Notes under the pieces: model-generated
The model's database searches: none
What the model was told of the DNA's origin: nothing
The model's input: only the letters and a program-made list of their open reading frames with translations
DNA from: Asterella californica
Taxonomy: Eukaryota; Streptophyta; Marchantiopsida; Marchantiales; Aytoniaceae
Direction: 5' to 3'
Assembly: GCA_036924285.1 (NCBI GenBank)
Contig: JAYKYS010000004.1
Location: 27,498,001 to 27,562,000, forward strand
Length of the DNA: 64,000 bases
Position numbers and translations under genes: made by a program
Part shown: piece by piece, positions 10,865 through 22,630 of the stretch
Layout of the letters: each line of letters begins with the position of its first letter
Numbering within the stretch: the stretch's first letter is position 1

Positions 10865-11458
10865 CTCAATGTTACAAATTGCGCCTGCTTCTATGTACAG
10901 AAAAGATACATTCTTGTAATTTTGCTCCACTCGACCTCGACTCCGAACAAACGGAACACTACGCGAAGAATCAGCGATACAAACAGCTTCAGATCTTTCC
11001 CCGATCAACGACGCAGAAGTCCAAGACCTACGAACAGAAGTTGTAAAGTGAGCAGACGACGAAAGGTGAAGCAATCCCCGCAGGTGCGGCTACGGAAATG
11101 GAAAAGGACCAAAACGATGTGAGAGCAAGAGACCCCACGGACAAGCAAAGCTAAAAGACTAGTCACGAGAGCTTTACAAAGAAAGTACAGCGCACAGGCA
11201 GGCCTCCCTTGGAAGTTGGGACAATAACCAAAGACTCCAATCACGTGCACAGCCGCACGAACGCGCGCCCGCCTAATCAGACATTAGAGCGAAGCACCTC
11301 AGCACATGAGATCCTAGACATGTAGTCCACATTCAAGCCACCTGCCGTCTCGAGTACGCGTCTCGTGCGGCCGGGCAGGGCAAGGCAGGTCCAAGGAATT
11401 CTTTCTCCTTATTTCCTTGCGACCGACGTTCTCATCCTTTGACAGTAAATAAGGTACT

Positions 11459-11493
11459 CACTCATGGTTCCCCGGAGGAACGATGAATGAGTG
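11459..11493. repeat. short inverted repeat
   Basis: CACTCATGGTTCC is mirrored by GGAACGATGAATGAGTG with small bulges, forming a compact hairpin with a CCGGA-containing loop. Function unknown; it lies between the transporter promoter and AT-rich DNA. Confidence 0.4.
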
Positions 11494-13769
11494 ACGGCCC
11501 GGCTCGTTTTCAACACGGGCATTTCTAGATCATATAAAAGATAATTATTAAAACATTAAAAGTCAAATTTTTTTATCAACTTAAAGTATAATTATCATCT
11601 AACACATGTATTTTTTGATGTCATAAAGAGAATAACAGTTCGCCGAGTTGATATAGCATGTTTAGAGTATTTCCACCCGAACATTGAAAATAACCCCGGA
11701 AGAACCAGTTCCCAGTCTCCTCGAAACTAAAACGTGAGAGAATATCATGTCATGCGTTTCGAGTTTAGCATGGATGTTTATCGAGATGGAACTCGAGATA
11801 AATTTATGACGAAAACTTATCATTTATCAATTTTTTTCATCAATCACAACAAGAAAGCGATTGGTTATCGAGCCTGTTTACAGTGACAAAGCATTTACAG
11901 TGCTCCGGTGGATATGCTCTTATTATAGTCTCTTTAGAGCATCTGCTTCCTTCCCTGATCGTAAAACTTTGTTAGGATTTGAGAGAGCTTTTGGCATGTA
12001 ATTCCTTCGTTCTTTGAGTTAAATATTAATTTTGACTCTTTGAGATTGCGTTTTATTATTTATACTAAGTCTTTCGTTCAAGATATGAATTTAATGAGTA
12101 ATAGTAATGAACACTGCACTACAACAAAACATCATGATGAGAATTCATTTCATTCAATTCTATCAACTCATTTGATTCTTTCACTTATAATGATTTGAAT
12201 ATATACTTGGCTGCCAATGGCTGGCTTCCACTTAAAAGCTAACAATATTTCTAAGTATTCATGTTCTTCAACCAGTTTACAATTAGATATGTGCAGCAGG
12301 TACCGGTATAATATAAGGCAAGACATCTAGGTTAAAAAAGAACATATCTGTATGTTATATTTTAACTCTATAAACGTTACTTGTCTCCTTCGACCAGACT
12401 ACGATACACCGTTAAGTGAAGCCTTAGGAGTAACTCCTCGTTTTGTTTCTAACGTTTCTTTTGTGATCAAAAATACTTTTCTTATGAAAAAGAAATCGCT
12501 CGCATTTGGGACCCATTTGTTATGTCTTGTGTTTTCAGAGATAAAAGTATTAAAAATACAATACTGTAAGGACATTTCACTTTTATATAAATCATTTTAT
12601 AGTTGATAAAGCAAAACATGCGGCAGAGTGTAAGACGTAATTCCATGTTTTACGTTGTAGAGTGTAAGGAAAAATAACATAGTGGAAGTATGAGATCTAA
12701 CGTGATATTATTAATAAGTTTTCAAGTTTTGTTTATACAATAATCTGGAACAATGGAAATAACTTCAGCTTGGACAGAAGAGAGCATGAGGTCGAATCCC
12801 ACTTCTGTACAATAAAATTCTCCGACAGAGAATATGGGAGAGGTTATAGATCACATGCAATCTGAAACTAATTTGAAATTGAATTTTATCTCTAAAAAGA
12901 TAAAAATTTATTTATTATTCATTTCTCATCAACCAAATAAAGAAAACCCATGATTGGTTCAGTTGTATTTGGATGTTTATTTTTGAGAAAAATAACATCC
13001 AAATACAAAGTCATAAATAATTCATCCGTAAAAAGAGTATATCATCCAAATACAAAAGATCACGGAGCAATAAGCAAACTGTACTAAAGCATGAAATCGC
13101 CATATGAAGAGGTCAGACCGCTCAACAGCATTATCCGCCATAGCTTTCTTCTTCACCTGTTTCCGCCTCTTCGCATTTCACAGTACGACCGCCATAGCCA
13201 GCGCGGACCTTGAGAGAGTCGTTCAAAGAGTCATTCAAACATCGAATAACTGACGCCCTGTGTTCGATCCGACCACACTCGTGACTGCGAGTTTCAGAAC
13301 AATTCAGTAACTGTGTCCAGGTCCCGAACACAGTTAATACCGCCACCCCAGCCGGTTCAGGAACGTGGAAGTAACCGCAAACATCGAGGGGCCGAGGGAC
13401 TACTGATGTTCGAGGAAGTAAGAGCCTTCCCTACGCGGTTAACATGCATTTCTCGCAGTCTGATGATGTGGAGTTTTTACCTACTGAACCTGCTGTAGTC
13501 AGTCAGAGGTGTGATCAAGTAACACAAAGTGAAGATGTAACGTCATTTTCTATATTTGATGGGCAATGATTAGCCAACTCGATGTGACGGCTACAAGGTC
13601 CCGGAAAAGACTCAAGGAGATTAGATAACAGGGTCGTGAACACTAAAGGATGGTTTTTGGCTAGTTTTTCTTTCTCTGATGCTGATGGTTGAGCAAAGAG
13701 CAAACACTAAACATACAGGAAATAGAGAAGAGATGTGCAAGCTGGAGACTCGTTGGGTTTAGGGTAGTT

Positions 13770-14596
13770 AGACTTATCTATCAGATAAGACGAATCTCAG
13801 ATGTCATGTCAGTTTAACACCTCGGTTAGATTGATCGAGTGCAGAGTGGCTAATCCCGGTAGGGCCGTTAGTGCCGTTAGAACGAGTTCTTGGGATGACC
13901 CACTAGGGATATACTTCGCAGGTAGGGCTTGGAGGTCTTAGTTCTTCAAGTTGAACCTACAAGCTCCTAGCTATGGTGGATAGTCTTGGTGAGTGCAATC
14001 TGGAGTCTTTGCGAGTACAGAGTGGATTTGGCTCGACTTTAGTGATTGTTTAGTGTCCATTGGTATGGTGGAGTGAGTACATACCGTTTATCACTTGAAG
14101 AACTCAGATTGCGAGGTTTGATTGAGAGCTTTCAGGTCATGGATTTCAGCCGGTGGTATCTCTAGAGTGGGTAGATCGTTGATATCTTCGATTTGTGAGT
14201 GCGCACATGCGCGAAGTGGTTCTTTTTGGTTGGGTGATCGATCGATGTGTGAATTACTATTGTTTGAATCTGTTCTTGGTCAAATTGGTGGTGAGGTAGT
14301 GCAGAAGTGCTGCTGGAATTTCATGTGATGGGTTTTTATGGTCAATTTGAGATCGGCAGAAGTACGTCGACGGATATCGAGTTGACATGGGTCGGCAATT
14401 TCTGGTGGTGAAGAGTGGAGTAGATGCGCGCAAGGAAGACGATTCCAACGCATCAAAAATCGTTCGATTTGATGAAAGATCGAAGGAGTTACAAGGAGGC
14501 TTACAAGGAGGCTTCGAGGAGCAGAGGTGCGTGAGAGCGGAGTGCGGAGACGGAGTCGAGCGCATGTCCGCCGCAAGCCAGCTTGCTTACGTGCGT
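13770..14596 (-). repeat. repeat W, right copy (reverse), cut by element X-left
   Basis: Reading the minus strand from 14596 downward gives the same series of landmarks as 5385-6235. The copy stops exactly where X-left begins (TGTGGTGCC at 14597), so X-left appears to have inserted into or next to it. At about 13750-13830 it also holds a block (GTTGGGTTTAGGGTAGTTAGA) that reappears in the LTRs of family Y at about 20545 and 26180, so W and Y share a module. Confidence 0.7.
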
Positions 14597-15104
14597 TGTG
14601 GTGCCCATAATTTACAGGATGTACAAATTTTTGAAATTTTTGAAGATAATAACATGTATGTGTAATTGAAATAACCTTGTTGCTTAAGATTACATCTTGC
14701 TTAGAAGAAAGATGGTCTTAAGAACTTTTTGTAAGAGAAGTCGAATTCTTCTGAAGACGGAAGAAGGACATCTTTCGAGAAGACGTCTTCCCGACCAGGT
14801 CTTCGAAAGACGGAAGACGGAAGAAATACATCTTCCGGAACACGGTGACTGGATCTTCTACGGTGATGTGACCAACCACGTGTCACATCACCGTAGAAGA
14901 GTATGTACTATCTAGTAGTGGGTGAATCGGGGTTACCAAGACATTATCCTAAAACATGGGGAAGAAACGGACGAGGCGCATTAGCGTGAGATCGATCGCC
15001 TGCTTCTCACAGTGAAGGACGTATGCGTTGTCGTATTGTACATAGGTCTGTACAGTGAAAAGTATTGCAAAGAGATGTTTTTTCTATATTGTGTAAAGGA
15101 AGCT

Positions 15105-16128
15105 GCCCTGCAGCTTAACAAGCTGGGCAGGAGTTAAGCTGGGGCCATGCTTGACAAGCTGCCCCCTAGCTTAGACTGAAATATCACCTTGAAAGAGGTC
15201 GAAAGGCATCAGAATGCAGAGCTCGACGAGGAGAGCGACCTCATGCTTCCAGTTTTGACAGAAAGTGCTTTAAGTAATATTTAGCACGTGTTTTAAACTA
15301 AGAAATATGCGATAGAGAGAAATCTGTCGATTCTGACTCGTGACTCGAACTCAGAATCTGATTGCATGAGTGTGTAGGTGTTCACAAGTACTATAGTTTT
15401 GACTCTTTACTCGTTTAAAACGGAGTTGTATAGAGAAGTTAGCATAGAAAAGGCTAGTAAAGACTTTGCAGGAAGATTTTTACAGTAAAAGCATATGTAC
15501 AGGTTTTAAAAGCTTTTAGAACGAAACCAAAGGCCATCCCAGTGATAGGGCGCCTGCCTAGGAGGGAAGTGGTCTCAAGATCAATCCCTCCTGGCCTCTG
15601 GTTCCTATTCTGGCATGTTGGCCTCCCGGATGGGAGTCTATGTTGGGTATGCAACCATGTCATGTATACCTAGGGGCGGGAGACCGGTATCTCCCTTAAT
15701 CGTGGGCTTCCTGGCCTAAGCCTCCGCATGCCATCCTGAATATACTATGGGAGATACTTGGTGCGCATATGGGGGGGTTGTAAGCCCTGTGGAGCAGCCT
15801 CATAAGTGTTAGGGCTTCGGCCTACATTGGATGGCTTGTAGTATATTCAGGATGGCATCAAGAGCACAAGAAACTTTTGCTAATTAGTTAAATAAGCATC
15901 GAGTAGGCTTGGGATGGAGAATGAGATTATGTGAACCTTTATTAGTGTAGAGGTAGAGTTTGTGGAGACAACTGTGAAACTTGTATTAAAAAGGGGCCAA
16001 CTTTGTAAATAATGCTCTGTACGCATAAGGACAGCAGGGGGGCAGCTTAAGCTAGGGCCCTGCTTGTGATAAGTGACTGCACTTATAAGGACAGCAGGGG
16101 GGCAGCTTAAGCTGGGGCCTTAACTTTT
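15105..16128 (+). mobile_element. 1-kb AAGCTAGG element with Pol III-like module, copy 1
   Basis: It is bounded by repeats of a palindromic word such as AAGCTAGGGCCCTGCTT or GAGTTAAGCTGGGGCC. The same element lies in reverse at 54435-55465, sharing in order GAGTTAAGCTRGGG, CCTAGCTTRAG, ATATCACYTTGAA, GACCTCATGCTTC, TGACTCGTGACTCGAA, the Pol III-like module and the closing CTTATAARGAC. X-right has no such insertion at the matching place, so this is a separate element inserted in X-left. No reading frame. Confidence 0.75.
15535..15860 (+). repeat. tRNA-derived SINE-like module
   Basis: AGTGATAGGGCGCCTGCC resembles an A box and GGTCTCAAGATCAATCCC a B box (consensus GWTCRANNC), about 35 bases apart. 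The module ends in GGATGGCATCAAGA. Two more copies lie on the minus strand at 54535-54778 and 54779-55055. The upstream words TGGCATGTTGGCCTCCCGGA and downstream GGGCTTCCTGGCCTAAGCCT are almost unchanged between copies. It is therefore a repeated Pol III-type module, either an integral part of the 1-kb element or a SINE amplified with it. Confidence 0.65.
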
Positions 16129-16189
16129 AGGTTTAATCCTGCGACGGCTGGAGATCGGGGGACACTTTTCAAGGGAGTTTTCTGAGAGA

Positions 16190-16440
16190 ACTGAGGCGGA
16201 AGGAGAAAAAAGGAGCAGAATTAGGGATTGAGGAGAGGAGACGCTGAGAAGCTTGGGGGCTGAGTGAAGATCGATTTTTCTGACAGAATTAGGGATTGAG
16301 GAGAGGAGACGCTGAGAAGCTTGGAGGCTGAGTGAGGATCGATTTTTCTGACAGAATTGAGTGGATTGAGGAGAGGAGACGCTGAGAAGCTTGGAGGCTG
16401 AGTGAGGATCGATTTTTCTGACAGAATTGAGTGGGGTGAG
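16190..16440 (+). repeat. tandem repeat of three 68-70 bp units
   Basis: ATTGAGGAGAGGAGACGCTG recurs at 16227, 16295 and 16365, each followed by AGAAGCTTGG and ATCGATTTTTCTGACAG. The units are nearly identical, so the expansion is recent. It lies within X-left, in a part (16.13-16.88 kb) not found in X-right. Confidence 0.85.
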
Positions 16441-19072
16441 CATGGGAGATCGTGAGAGAGACAGGAAAGTGTTTTGGAGACAAGAACCTCATATGTTACA
16501 CAGTTTTGAGGTTTGGAAGGAGTAGAATTGAACGGACAGAGGTGGTTTATTGGAAGGAGATCGTTTTTGACAAGGCTTTGGTTGTCGTAAGATCAAATTC
16601 CTTGGAATTTTCAGCTGAGAAGGACTTAGGAGAGGAGGAGAGAGATATTTTCTTAACAGTGAAGCAGTTGACGCTGAAATAAAGCTATTTCTACTCTAGA
16701 GAGACATATTTGTGTACCTGAGTGCATGCTTGAGTGTTTGTTTTACAATTGGTGGGCACAAGAGGCTGTGTTTTGAGATTTCATCATCTGCAGCGACCTA
16801 TTTTCCTTTCTGGTCATTTCTCTTTGATCTATCACAGTTAGGAGGTCCGCCCTCCCCAAGAAAGACTCTCACCACGACAGCGTTTTGAGTAGTCGGTTGC
16901 CATCGAGGTGTCGAATTAGATCTGGAAGCAAGGAGAGTGTAATTGAGAACTCAGAGAACCGAATTGAGGCTAGAGAGAGAGAGAGGACCATTCCATGAGA
17001 GCTGGAAGCAAAGTTGAGCTGAAGGAATCTTTTCGAATTTTAAGAAGCAGACATTGAGAGTCGATTAGAGAAGTTTCCAAAGAAGAGAACGATCGATTGC
17101 AGCAGCATAGGGGTGCAGCTCAAGATTGACGATAGGAGTAGGTTCGTGAGATCGCATTGGAGCTGGGATTGAGATCGAAAGTGCGCAGAAGACTGAAGGC
17201 GCACCAGAAACAGCCAGAAGCTGTAGTGAGGTTCTTCTCGTGTTCTTTTTCCTTCCCACCGCTTCCCGTCTTTGATTTGATGTTCCTCGCGCTTCCCCGC
17301 TCCTTTGCAGGAAGCCCATCGATCGATTTTCCTACCTTGAAATTTCCTCTGTGAGAATTGGGCGCGGAAGCGCTGTCCAATTTTGGACAGCCACTTCTTC
17401 CTAAGTAGGAATCGAGCTTCTCCATCTCTTATTCTTAAATTCGATCACCTGACTATCAATTTCCCTACCTTATCACACCTTTGTTCCTGAACCCATGGAC
17501 AGAAGACGCTTCTGAAGATTTGAACATTTTCAGAAGACGCTTCTGAATGTCTGAACGTCTTCGGAAGACGATTATGTTCAATTCGTATCAAGGTTGGATT
17601 GGATTGGTTTGGTGTTGAGAGAGGCTTGGTACGAATCCTGAGTGACTTGGTGAGTTGATTGTTGTTTCGAGAAGCTGGAAGTTGAGAACCAGGCCTGTGC
17701 CTCCCGATCTTCTGAGCTTCTCAAATCCACATCTTCTTAGAGAGACTAGAAGGTTGGAAAGGCTGGCAGAATGTGCGAGAAGACGTGAGGGTCCTTTACG
17801 GATCTCTTCTGTCCGACCCATAGCAGCCTATTCTTTTTTCTTCCCGAACTTAGAATAGAGTTGTGAGAAGTCTTGCTGGCAGAATCTGGAGAGAATGGTC
17901 GAAGGTCATGTCTTCTCGTCATGCAGCAAGCTTCTTCTGAGTGTGTATGAGAGGTGAGAAGTCGGAAGAACAGAGTATGGATGTTTCATGTCTGTTGTGA
18001 GGTTAGATTGCGTGTCAGAAGACAAGGACAGATGAGATCAGTGATGGGAAGCCTGGCTGTGGATAGTCTTCCGAGTACGTCAGTTAATCGGAAGCTGTCC
18101 CAAGAGTCTTCTTGGAGGCTACTGTCACAGCAGAAGCTCGCGATCATCTTCTGGACTTTTCATATACTCTTCTTCTCACATATCTTGTATCTTCTGTTAG
18201 GAAGTAGGATGAAATGCAAGGTGGGTTGTCTTCTTGGGAATCCATGCGATGCCTTGCTTAGTTAGGATTGTTTAGATATAGCTCGGAAGACGAGAGGTAC
18301 TTAGGAAGCATTGTTAGAATCCCGGAAGACGAAATAGCTATCTTCTGGAAGACTAGATTCGTCTTCTGAGAGTGGAAGCTAGACTATGAGGACTTGAGAA
18401 GGACTGAGTCTTCGACTCACAGCAAGTACGTGTGGCTTAGTGTAACAGAGACTCGAAGCTTGTCGATGCATCCTCGAGGGTTGGTGTTGCCGGCAGCAGA
18501 GTTGACAAAGACCAAACCCTTCATCAAGGAGTTGGGTCTCGACTTCTTCTTGTGGGGCTGGAACCTCGCGGACCAGGGTCTTCTAGAGGAAGTTTGAGCA
18601 GCACTGCCTCTTCGTAATCTTGTACCTGCGAAGACAAGAGTAGCTCATGGAAGACCATCTTCCTGGACAACGGAGTGGTGGCACAAAGGCTTTCACAGAT
18701 CAGAATCAGAGAACCGAGGGTATGAGCTCGAGAAGAAGATCTTACCTATGATCTCGAGGAAGTGGCATGCGTCTGGAAGCACGACTTATCTCTTCCTGGA
18801 AGATAGACAGGGAAAGAATGAGTGGAAGATAGAAGCGTATCGAGAGCGGCGAAAGCGTCTTTTGACGAAGCTATTTCTTCACCTCTTTTCCAAGGGTAAA
18901 GCATAGAAGACGAGATACCTTAGAGATCAGGACGTGGAGTTCTTGGAAGTCATCTGGGAGGGACTGCCTATCAATTGGGCGCCTTCTTCTACGCTTACGT
19001 TCAGGCAGAGTTGGTGTATTTGGACACCCTAGCAGGAGGACACCTCACCACGTTCTTCTATTATCTGTACGT

Positions 19073-21014
19073 TGTCGTGTCGTGGACCGGCTCCTACTTG
19101 AAATTCAAACTTCGATGCTTGTCGCTCCAAAGACATTCATGAGAAGACAAGCTAGGCCCCAGCTTACGAGTTTATGGCACAATTTCAGATCTCCATTTTC
19201 ATCACATAGATGGGTAGAGCTCCTTGTCAGCTTTCCATAGGCACTTCATCTACTTCGTTTGGACGCCTAGTGGAGAAGTTACAAGACTCAAAAGATGGAG
19301 AAAACAAGCTAGACCCCAGCTTACGGGTTTTTGGCACCACTTCGGATCTTCGTTTTTATCGCACCAGTGGATAGAGCTTCTTGTCAGCTTTCCATAGGCA
19401 CTTCATCTACTTCGTTTGGACGTCTAGTGGAGAAGTTACAAGACTCGAAAGATGGAGAAAACAAGCTAGGCCCCAGCTTACGGGTTTTTGGCACAACTTC
19501 GGACCTTCGTTTTTATCGCACCAGTGGATAGAGCTCCTTGTCAGCTTTCCATAGGCACTTCATCTACTTCGTTTGGACGCGTAGTGGAGAAGTTACAGGA
19601 CTCGAAAGATGGAGAAAACAAGCTAGGCCTCAGCTTACGGGCTTTTGGCGCAACTTCAGATCTTCACTTTCATCACATAGATGGGTAGAGCTCGCTGTCA
19701 GCTTTCCATGGGCATCTTGTTTACTTTGTTTGGACATCCAGAGAAAAAGTTAGGCGATTCGAAAGAAAGTAAAATCAAGCTAGGCCCCTAGTTACTTGCT
19801 GACTGGGTATTTAGGGCTTCAGGCGTTATATCAAAGACGCAAGGGGCCTGCTTCTTATTATTCAAGAATTCAGGAGAGAACTGTACGTACAGAGACTGTT
19901 GCAAGGGGGGTGCTTAAGGGGTTAGCTTGCGTCTACGACCTGTCAACGTACGGTTCGAGAGATTTAGGAATCCAATGCAAGCGTGCTAGGCGTCGTTGGG
20001 TTCAGATCTGTGCAGGCTACGCACTGGTTCAAATGGTTAGGGAAGAGACGGATCGGGGAGTGCGTACTGGGAAAAATTGAGACGCAGGAAGCAGATTTGG
20101 GGTTTTCAGTTATCTGTGAATGAGAGTTGGACCGTTCGGACCGTTCCGGAGTCCAAACTTGCTGTCCTTGGATCCATCGGGATCAGAACAACGAGTTCTT
20201 CAGGAAATTGAAGACGATTCAAAGTTTCATCGGCCGGTTTGGGAGTTGTGAGTGAAATTGGCTCGCAAGGAAGCGCTTACATCAGATTTTCGTTCGTCTG
20301 CGATCTGAGATTGGGTTGTTCTTCGCGATCGGTGAGCCAAGCTCTTCGTTCTTGGTGCCTACGCGATCAGGGAGTCTTCATGTACGCATAGGAGAAGACT
20401 GTACGTGAATTGGATTGTTGGTTTGGGTGTGGTGAGCAAGTTTGAGCCGCAGGGAGCTGATTTACGTCAGTTTTTTGCAACCTGCGGCCAAATTTCTTGC
20501 GTGGTTTTTCAAGGGGAACTCCAAACGACTTGTTTGGAGTCTTGTTGGGTTCAGGGTAGCTAGATCTATCTGCCAAGGAAGACGGATATCAGTTTAGACG
20601 ATCCGTTTGTGCGGTGTGCGCGGTTTTAAACCGCAGGGAGGAGTTCTTGGATGTTCGATCACCTGCGACCGAAAATCGACGATATCTCGGCTGTTGGGAG
20701 TCGGATCTGAAGGTTTCTTGGGTTAACGGAGTCAGCGGAGGAGATCCTATCGACATCTGAAGTCCGTCCAGCGAAAGGAGGAAGTCCACAGATAGAGGCT
20801 TTTGAAGCAGATTACAGACCGCTCTGGTCTGTTTTTCAGTTCTGTGCTCTTAGGAGAAAGAACCGGCAGTGTACACACATTTGGAGTGTATATATCGCAG
20901 CGTTCGTTTTCGTGGTTGTTTTTCTCTGTCTTGTCTCTGTTTCAGCACACAACATCTCCACAGCCAGGAACCTCGCGTTTTCCTGGACATCCTTCACGTA
21001 ATATCCGACACGAT
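19073..21014 (+). mobile_element. Y1: solo LTR of family Y
   Basis: It starts TGTCGTGTCGTGGACCGG at 19073 and ends near 21014 in TCCGACACGATA, a decayed inverse of the start. The flanks TACGT (19068-19072) and AACGT (21015-21019) fit a 5-bp target duplication with one change. It matches the two-part 5' LTR of Y2 (31826-31683 plus 27171-25488) throughout: 157-bp tandem repeats, then the block with GTTCTTCAGGAAATTGAAGA, a TATA-like run near 20888, and GTCTCTGTTTCAGCACA. No internal region is present, so it is a solo LTR left by recombination. It interrupts the gag-like frame of X-left. Confidence 0.75.
19147..19795 (+). repeat. 157-bp tandem repeats inside the Y1 LTR
   Basis: The phrase ACAAGCTAGGCCCCAGCTTA starts at 19147, 19304, 19461, 19618 and (as TCAAGCTAGG) 19775, an exact 157-bp period. 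Each unit also has GTCAGCTTTCCATAGGCAC and CTACTTCGTTTGGACG. The same unit occurs on the minus strand in the Y2 LTRs at 22631-22905 and 26920-27171, and partly at 31683-31740, with fewer copies. Copy number thus varies between LTRs of the family. Confidence 0.9.
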
Positions 21015-21912
21015 AACGTGTCCAAGAGGGACTTGACAGAAGACCAGTTGGCAAGGTATGGGCCAACAAGACAGTGCGAGGTGAAGGAAGTGATCTCGGC
21101 AGAAGACGATCGAGCAGCAACTACGACTCCTTCTCCCACTTTAGTGCCTTAGACGAGACCGGGCACTCATCAGAAGACGCTTCTGGTGCGAGAAGACGCG
21201 TCATCATCGAGGAAGAAGGGCCTAGGAGTGTGCATAAGAAGAGCACATCTTTCTCGATCATTCATTCTGGATCAGAGTAGGATTCACAAGAGGAGACGCT
21301 GAGCACCAGAACTGCGCAGAAGACAGCTTCTGCAACTACAGAGAGTCTTTCGAAGACTCCAGAAGCTGAAGTATGGGTTGACATCTCAACTACGACTCGA
21401 GGAAGCGCAGCGAAGAGAACCGCTCCTGCAGTGGAAAGAGATCTTCCACCCCATAAGCCTGGGAAGGCTACAAGGGGCTTACACCATGTGATTGATCTAA
21501 CCCCGTTGGTAATTGGAAGAGCAATGTGTGATAGACATTGGTAATTTGACGGCTACGAAGCAGGAGCAGTCTTCTGGAGGTGTGAGAAGCTGAGTTGAAC
21601 CCCCAGAAGCTGAGAATTGCTTCGGGAAGACTGTCGTGAGAAGATTGGAAGCCGTAACCTAGAAGCAGAAAGCGTCTTCCCGAGTTTCCCAGTACATATC
21701 TGTGTGATATTTTAGGTGGTAGTTGTTTGTTTAGGTCCATGGCACCTCTTGAAGGGTCTGGAAGCCGTGTGGTTTTGTGAGAAGACGGGATTTTTAGATA
21801 AAACCCGTGTGTTTGTGTGTTTGAACAGATCTTAGAACTTAGAGCAGCGATACTTGTGCAAATCCTCTGTGAGAACGATATCTTGTATACTAAATGAGCA
21901 AAAGGAGCAATC

Positions 21913-22630
21913 CTGCGATGGGAAAATCAAACTAAGCTCTAGCTTACTATTGCTGACTAGGTATTTGTGGTTCCTGACGCTATACTAAAAATGCAAAGGG
22001 CCTGCTTGTTTATTATCTGTGAAAACCTTCACGTACACGACTTTCGTAAGGAGACAGCTTAAAGGGTTAGCTTGTTTTTGTGATCTATCGATGGACAGTT
22101 TGGGGAATTGGGAGGTCCAATGCATGCATGCAAGATGTCATTGGGTTCAGATCTGTGCAGGTTATGCGTTGGTTAAGATGCTTTGTGAAAAGACGGATCG
22201 GAGAGTGTGTTCTGGGAGAAATTGAGATGCAAGGAAAGATTTTGGAAGACTTCAATGACATGCAAAGGAGAGTTGGACCGTTTGGACCATTCCGGAGTCC
22301 AAACTTGTTGTCTTTGGATCCATCGAGATCAGAACGCCGAGTTCTTCAGGAAATTGAAGACAATATAAAGTTTCATCAAGCGATTTAAGAGTTCTGGGTG
22401 AAATTGACTCACCCAAAAGCGCTTATCTCAATTTTTGATCGCTTGCGATCAGAGGTTGGATTGTTCTTTGCAATCAATGAGCCAAGTTCTTTGTTCTTGG
22501 TGCTTACGCACTCATGGAGTCTTCATCTACGCACAAGAAAATATGATATGTGGATTGGATTTGAGCGAGTTTGAGCCACAAGGAGTCGGTTTATGTCAGT
22601 TTTTTACTTCCTACGATCTAATTTCTTGCG
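21913..22630 (+). repeat. inverted piece of the Y2 3' LTR
   Basis: This piece matches the middle of the Y LTR in plus orientation (as in 19775-20510), from GGGAAAATCAAACTAAGC to CAATTTCTTGCG. The adjoining LTR start at 22631-22996 is in minus orientation. Turning this piece around would make the LTR continuous with the other copies. The two junctions, at about 21915 and 22630, are therefore rearrangement breakpoints. The 5' junction also removed the last bases of X-left. Confidence 0.65.

Larger units (their letters stand above)
10573..13769. other. transporter promoter region and gene-free DNA
   Basis: The first few hundred bases should hold the promoter and 5' leader of the minus-strand transporter. 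From about 11.5 kb the DNA becomes AT-rich. Frames at 12352-12606 and 13131-13498 are short and show no recognisable domain. Apart from the sites listed separately I see no gene or RNA. Confidence 0.5.
18394..21152 (+). pseudogene. gag-like ORF of X-left, interrupted by the Y1 solo LTR
   Basis: Several coding-looking stretches follow one another: 18394-18597 (ending FLWGWNLADQGLLEEV), then to 18906 in other frames with WTTEWWHKGF and a basic, charged run (YRERRKRLLTKLFLHLF), then to 19072 with GGHLTTFFYYLYV. The frame stops dead at the Y1 insertion and resumes on its far side with SKRDLTEDQLARYG to a stop at 21150-21152. Dropping Y1 and one target duplication leaves the frame continuous, which supports the insertion. 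Frameshifts and a TAG at 18904 show the gene is dead. Composition and context suggest a gag-like or captured nucleic acid-binding protein of the X family; I recognise no catalytic domain. A different frame at 21074-21280 also looks coding and may reflect another exon. Confidence 0.45.
14597..21915 (+). mobile_element. X-left: retroelement-like unit with TGT start, 3' end truncated
   Basis: The unit starts TGTGGTGCCCATAATTTACA at 14597. It matches, in opposite orientation, the intact copy at 27172-31682: the first part (14597-15100 and 16880-18200) corresponds to 31682-29930, and the last part (21430-21915) to 27640-27180. The final bases of the family end (ACACTACA) are missing at about 21915, where family Y sequence begins abruptly. 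The copy is interrupted by a 1-kb element (15105-16128) and by the Y1 solo LTR (19073-21014). Its interior encodes remnants described at 18394. Class is discussed under X-right. Confidence 0.75.

Noticed and set aside
19147..19795. CRISPR-like array
   Set aside because: Units of 157 bp are contiguous copies without unique spacers and lie inside a plant LTR.
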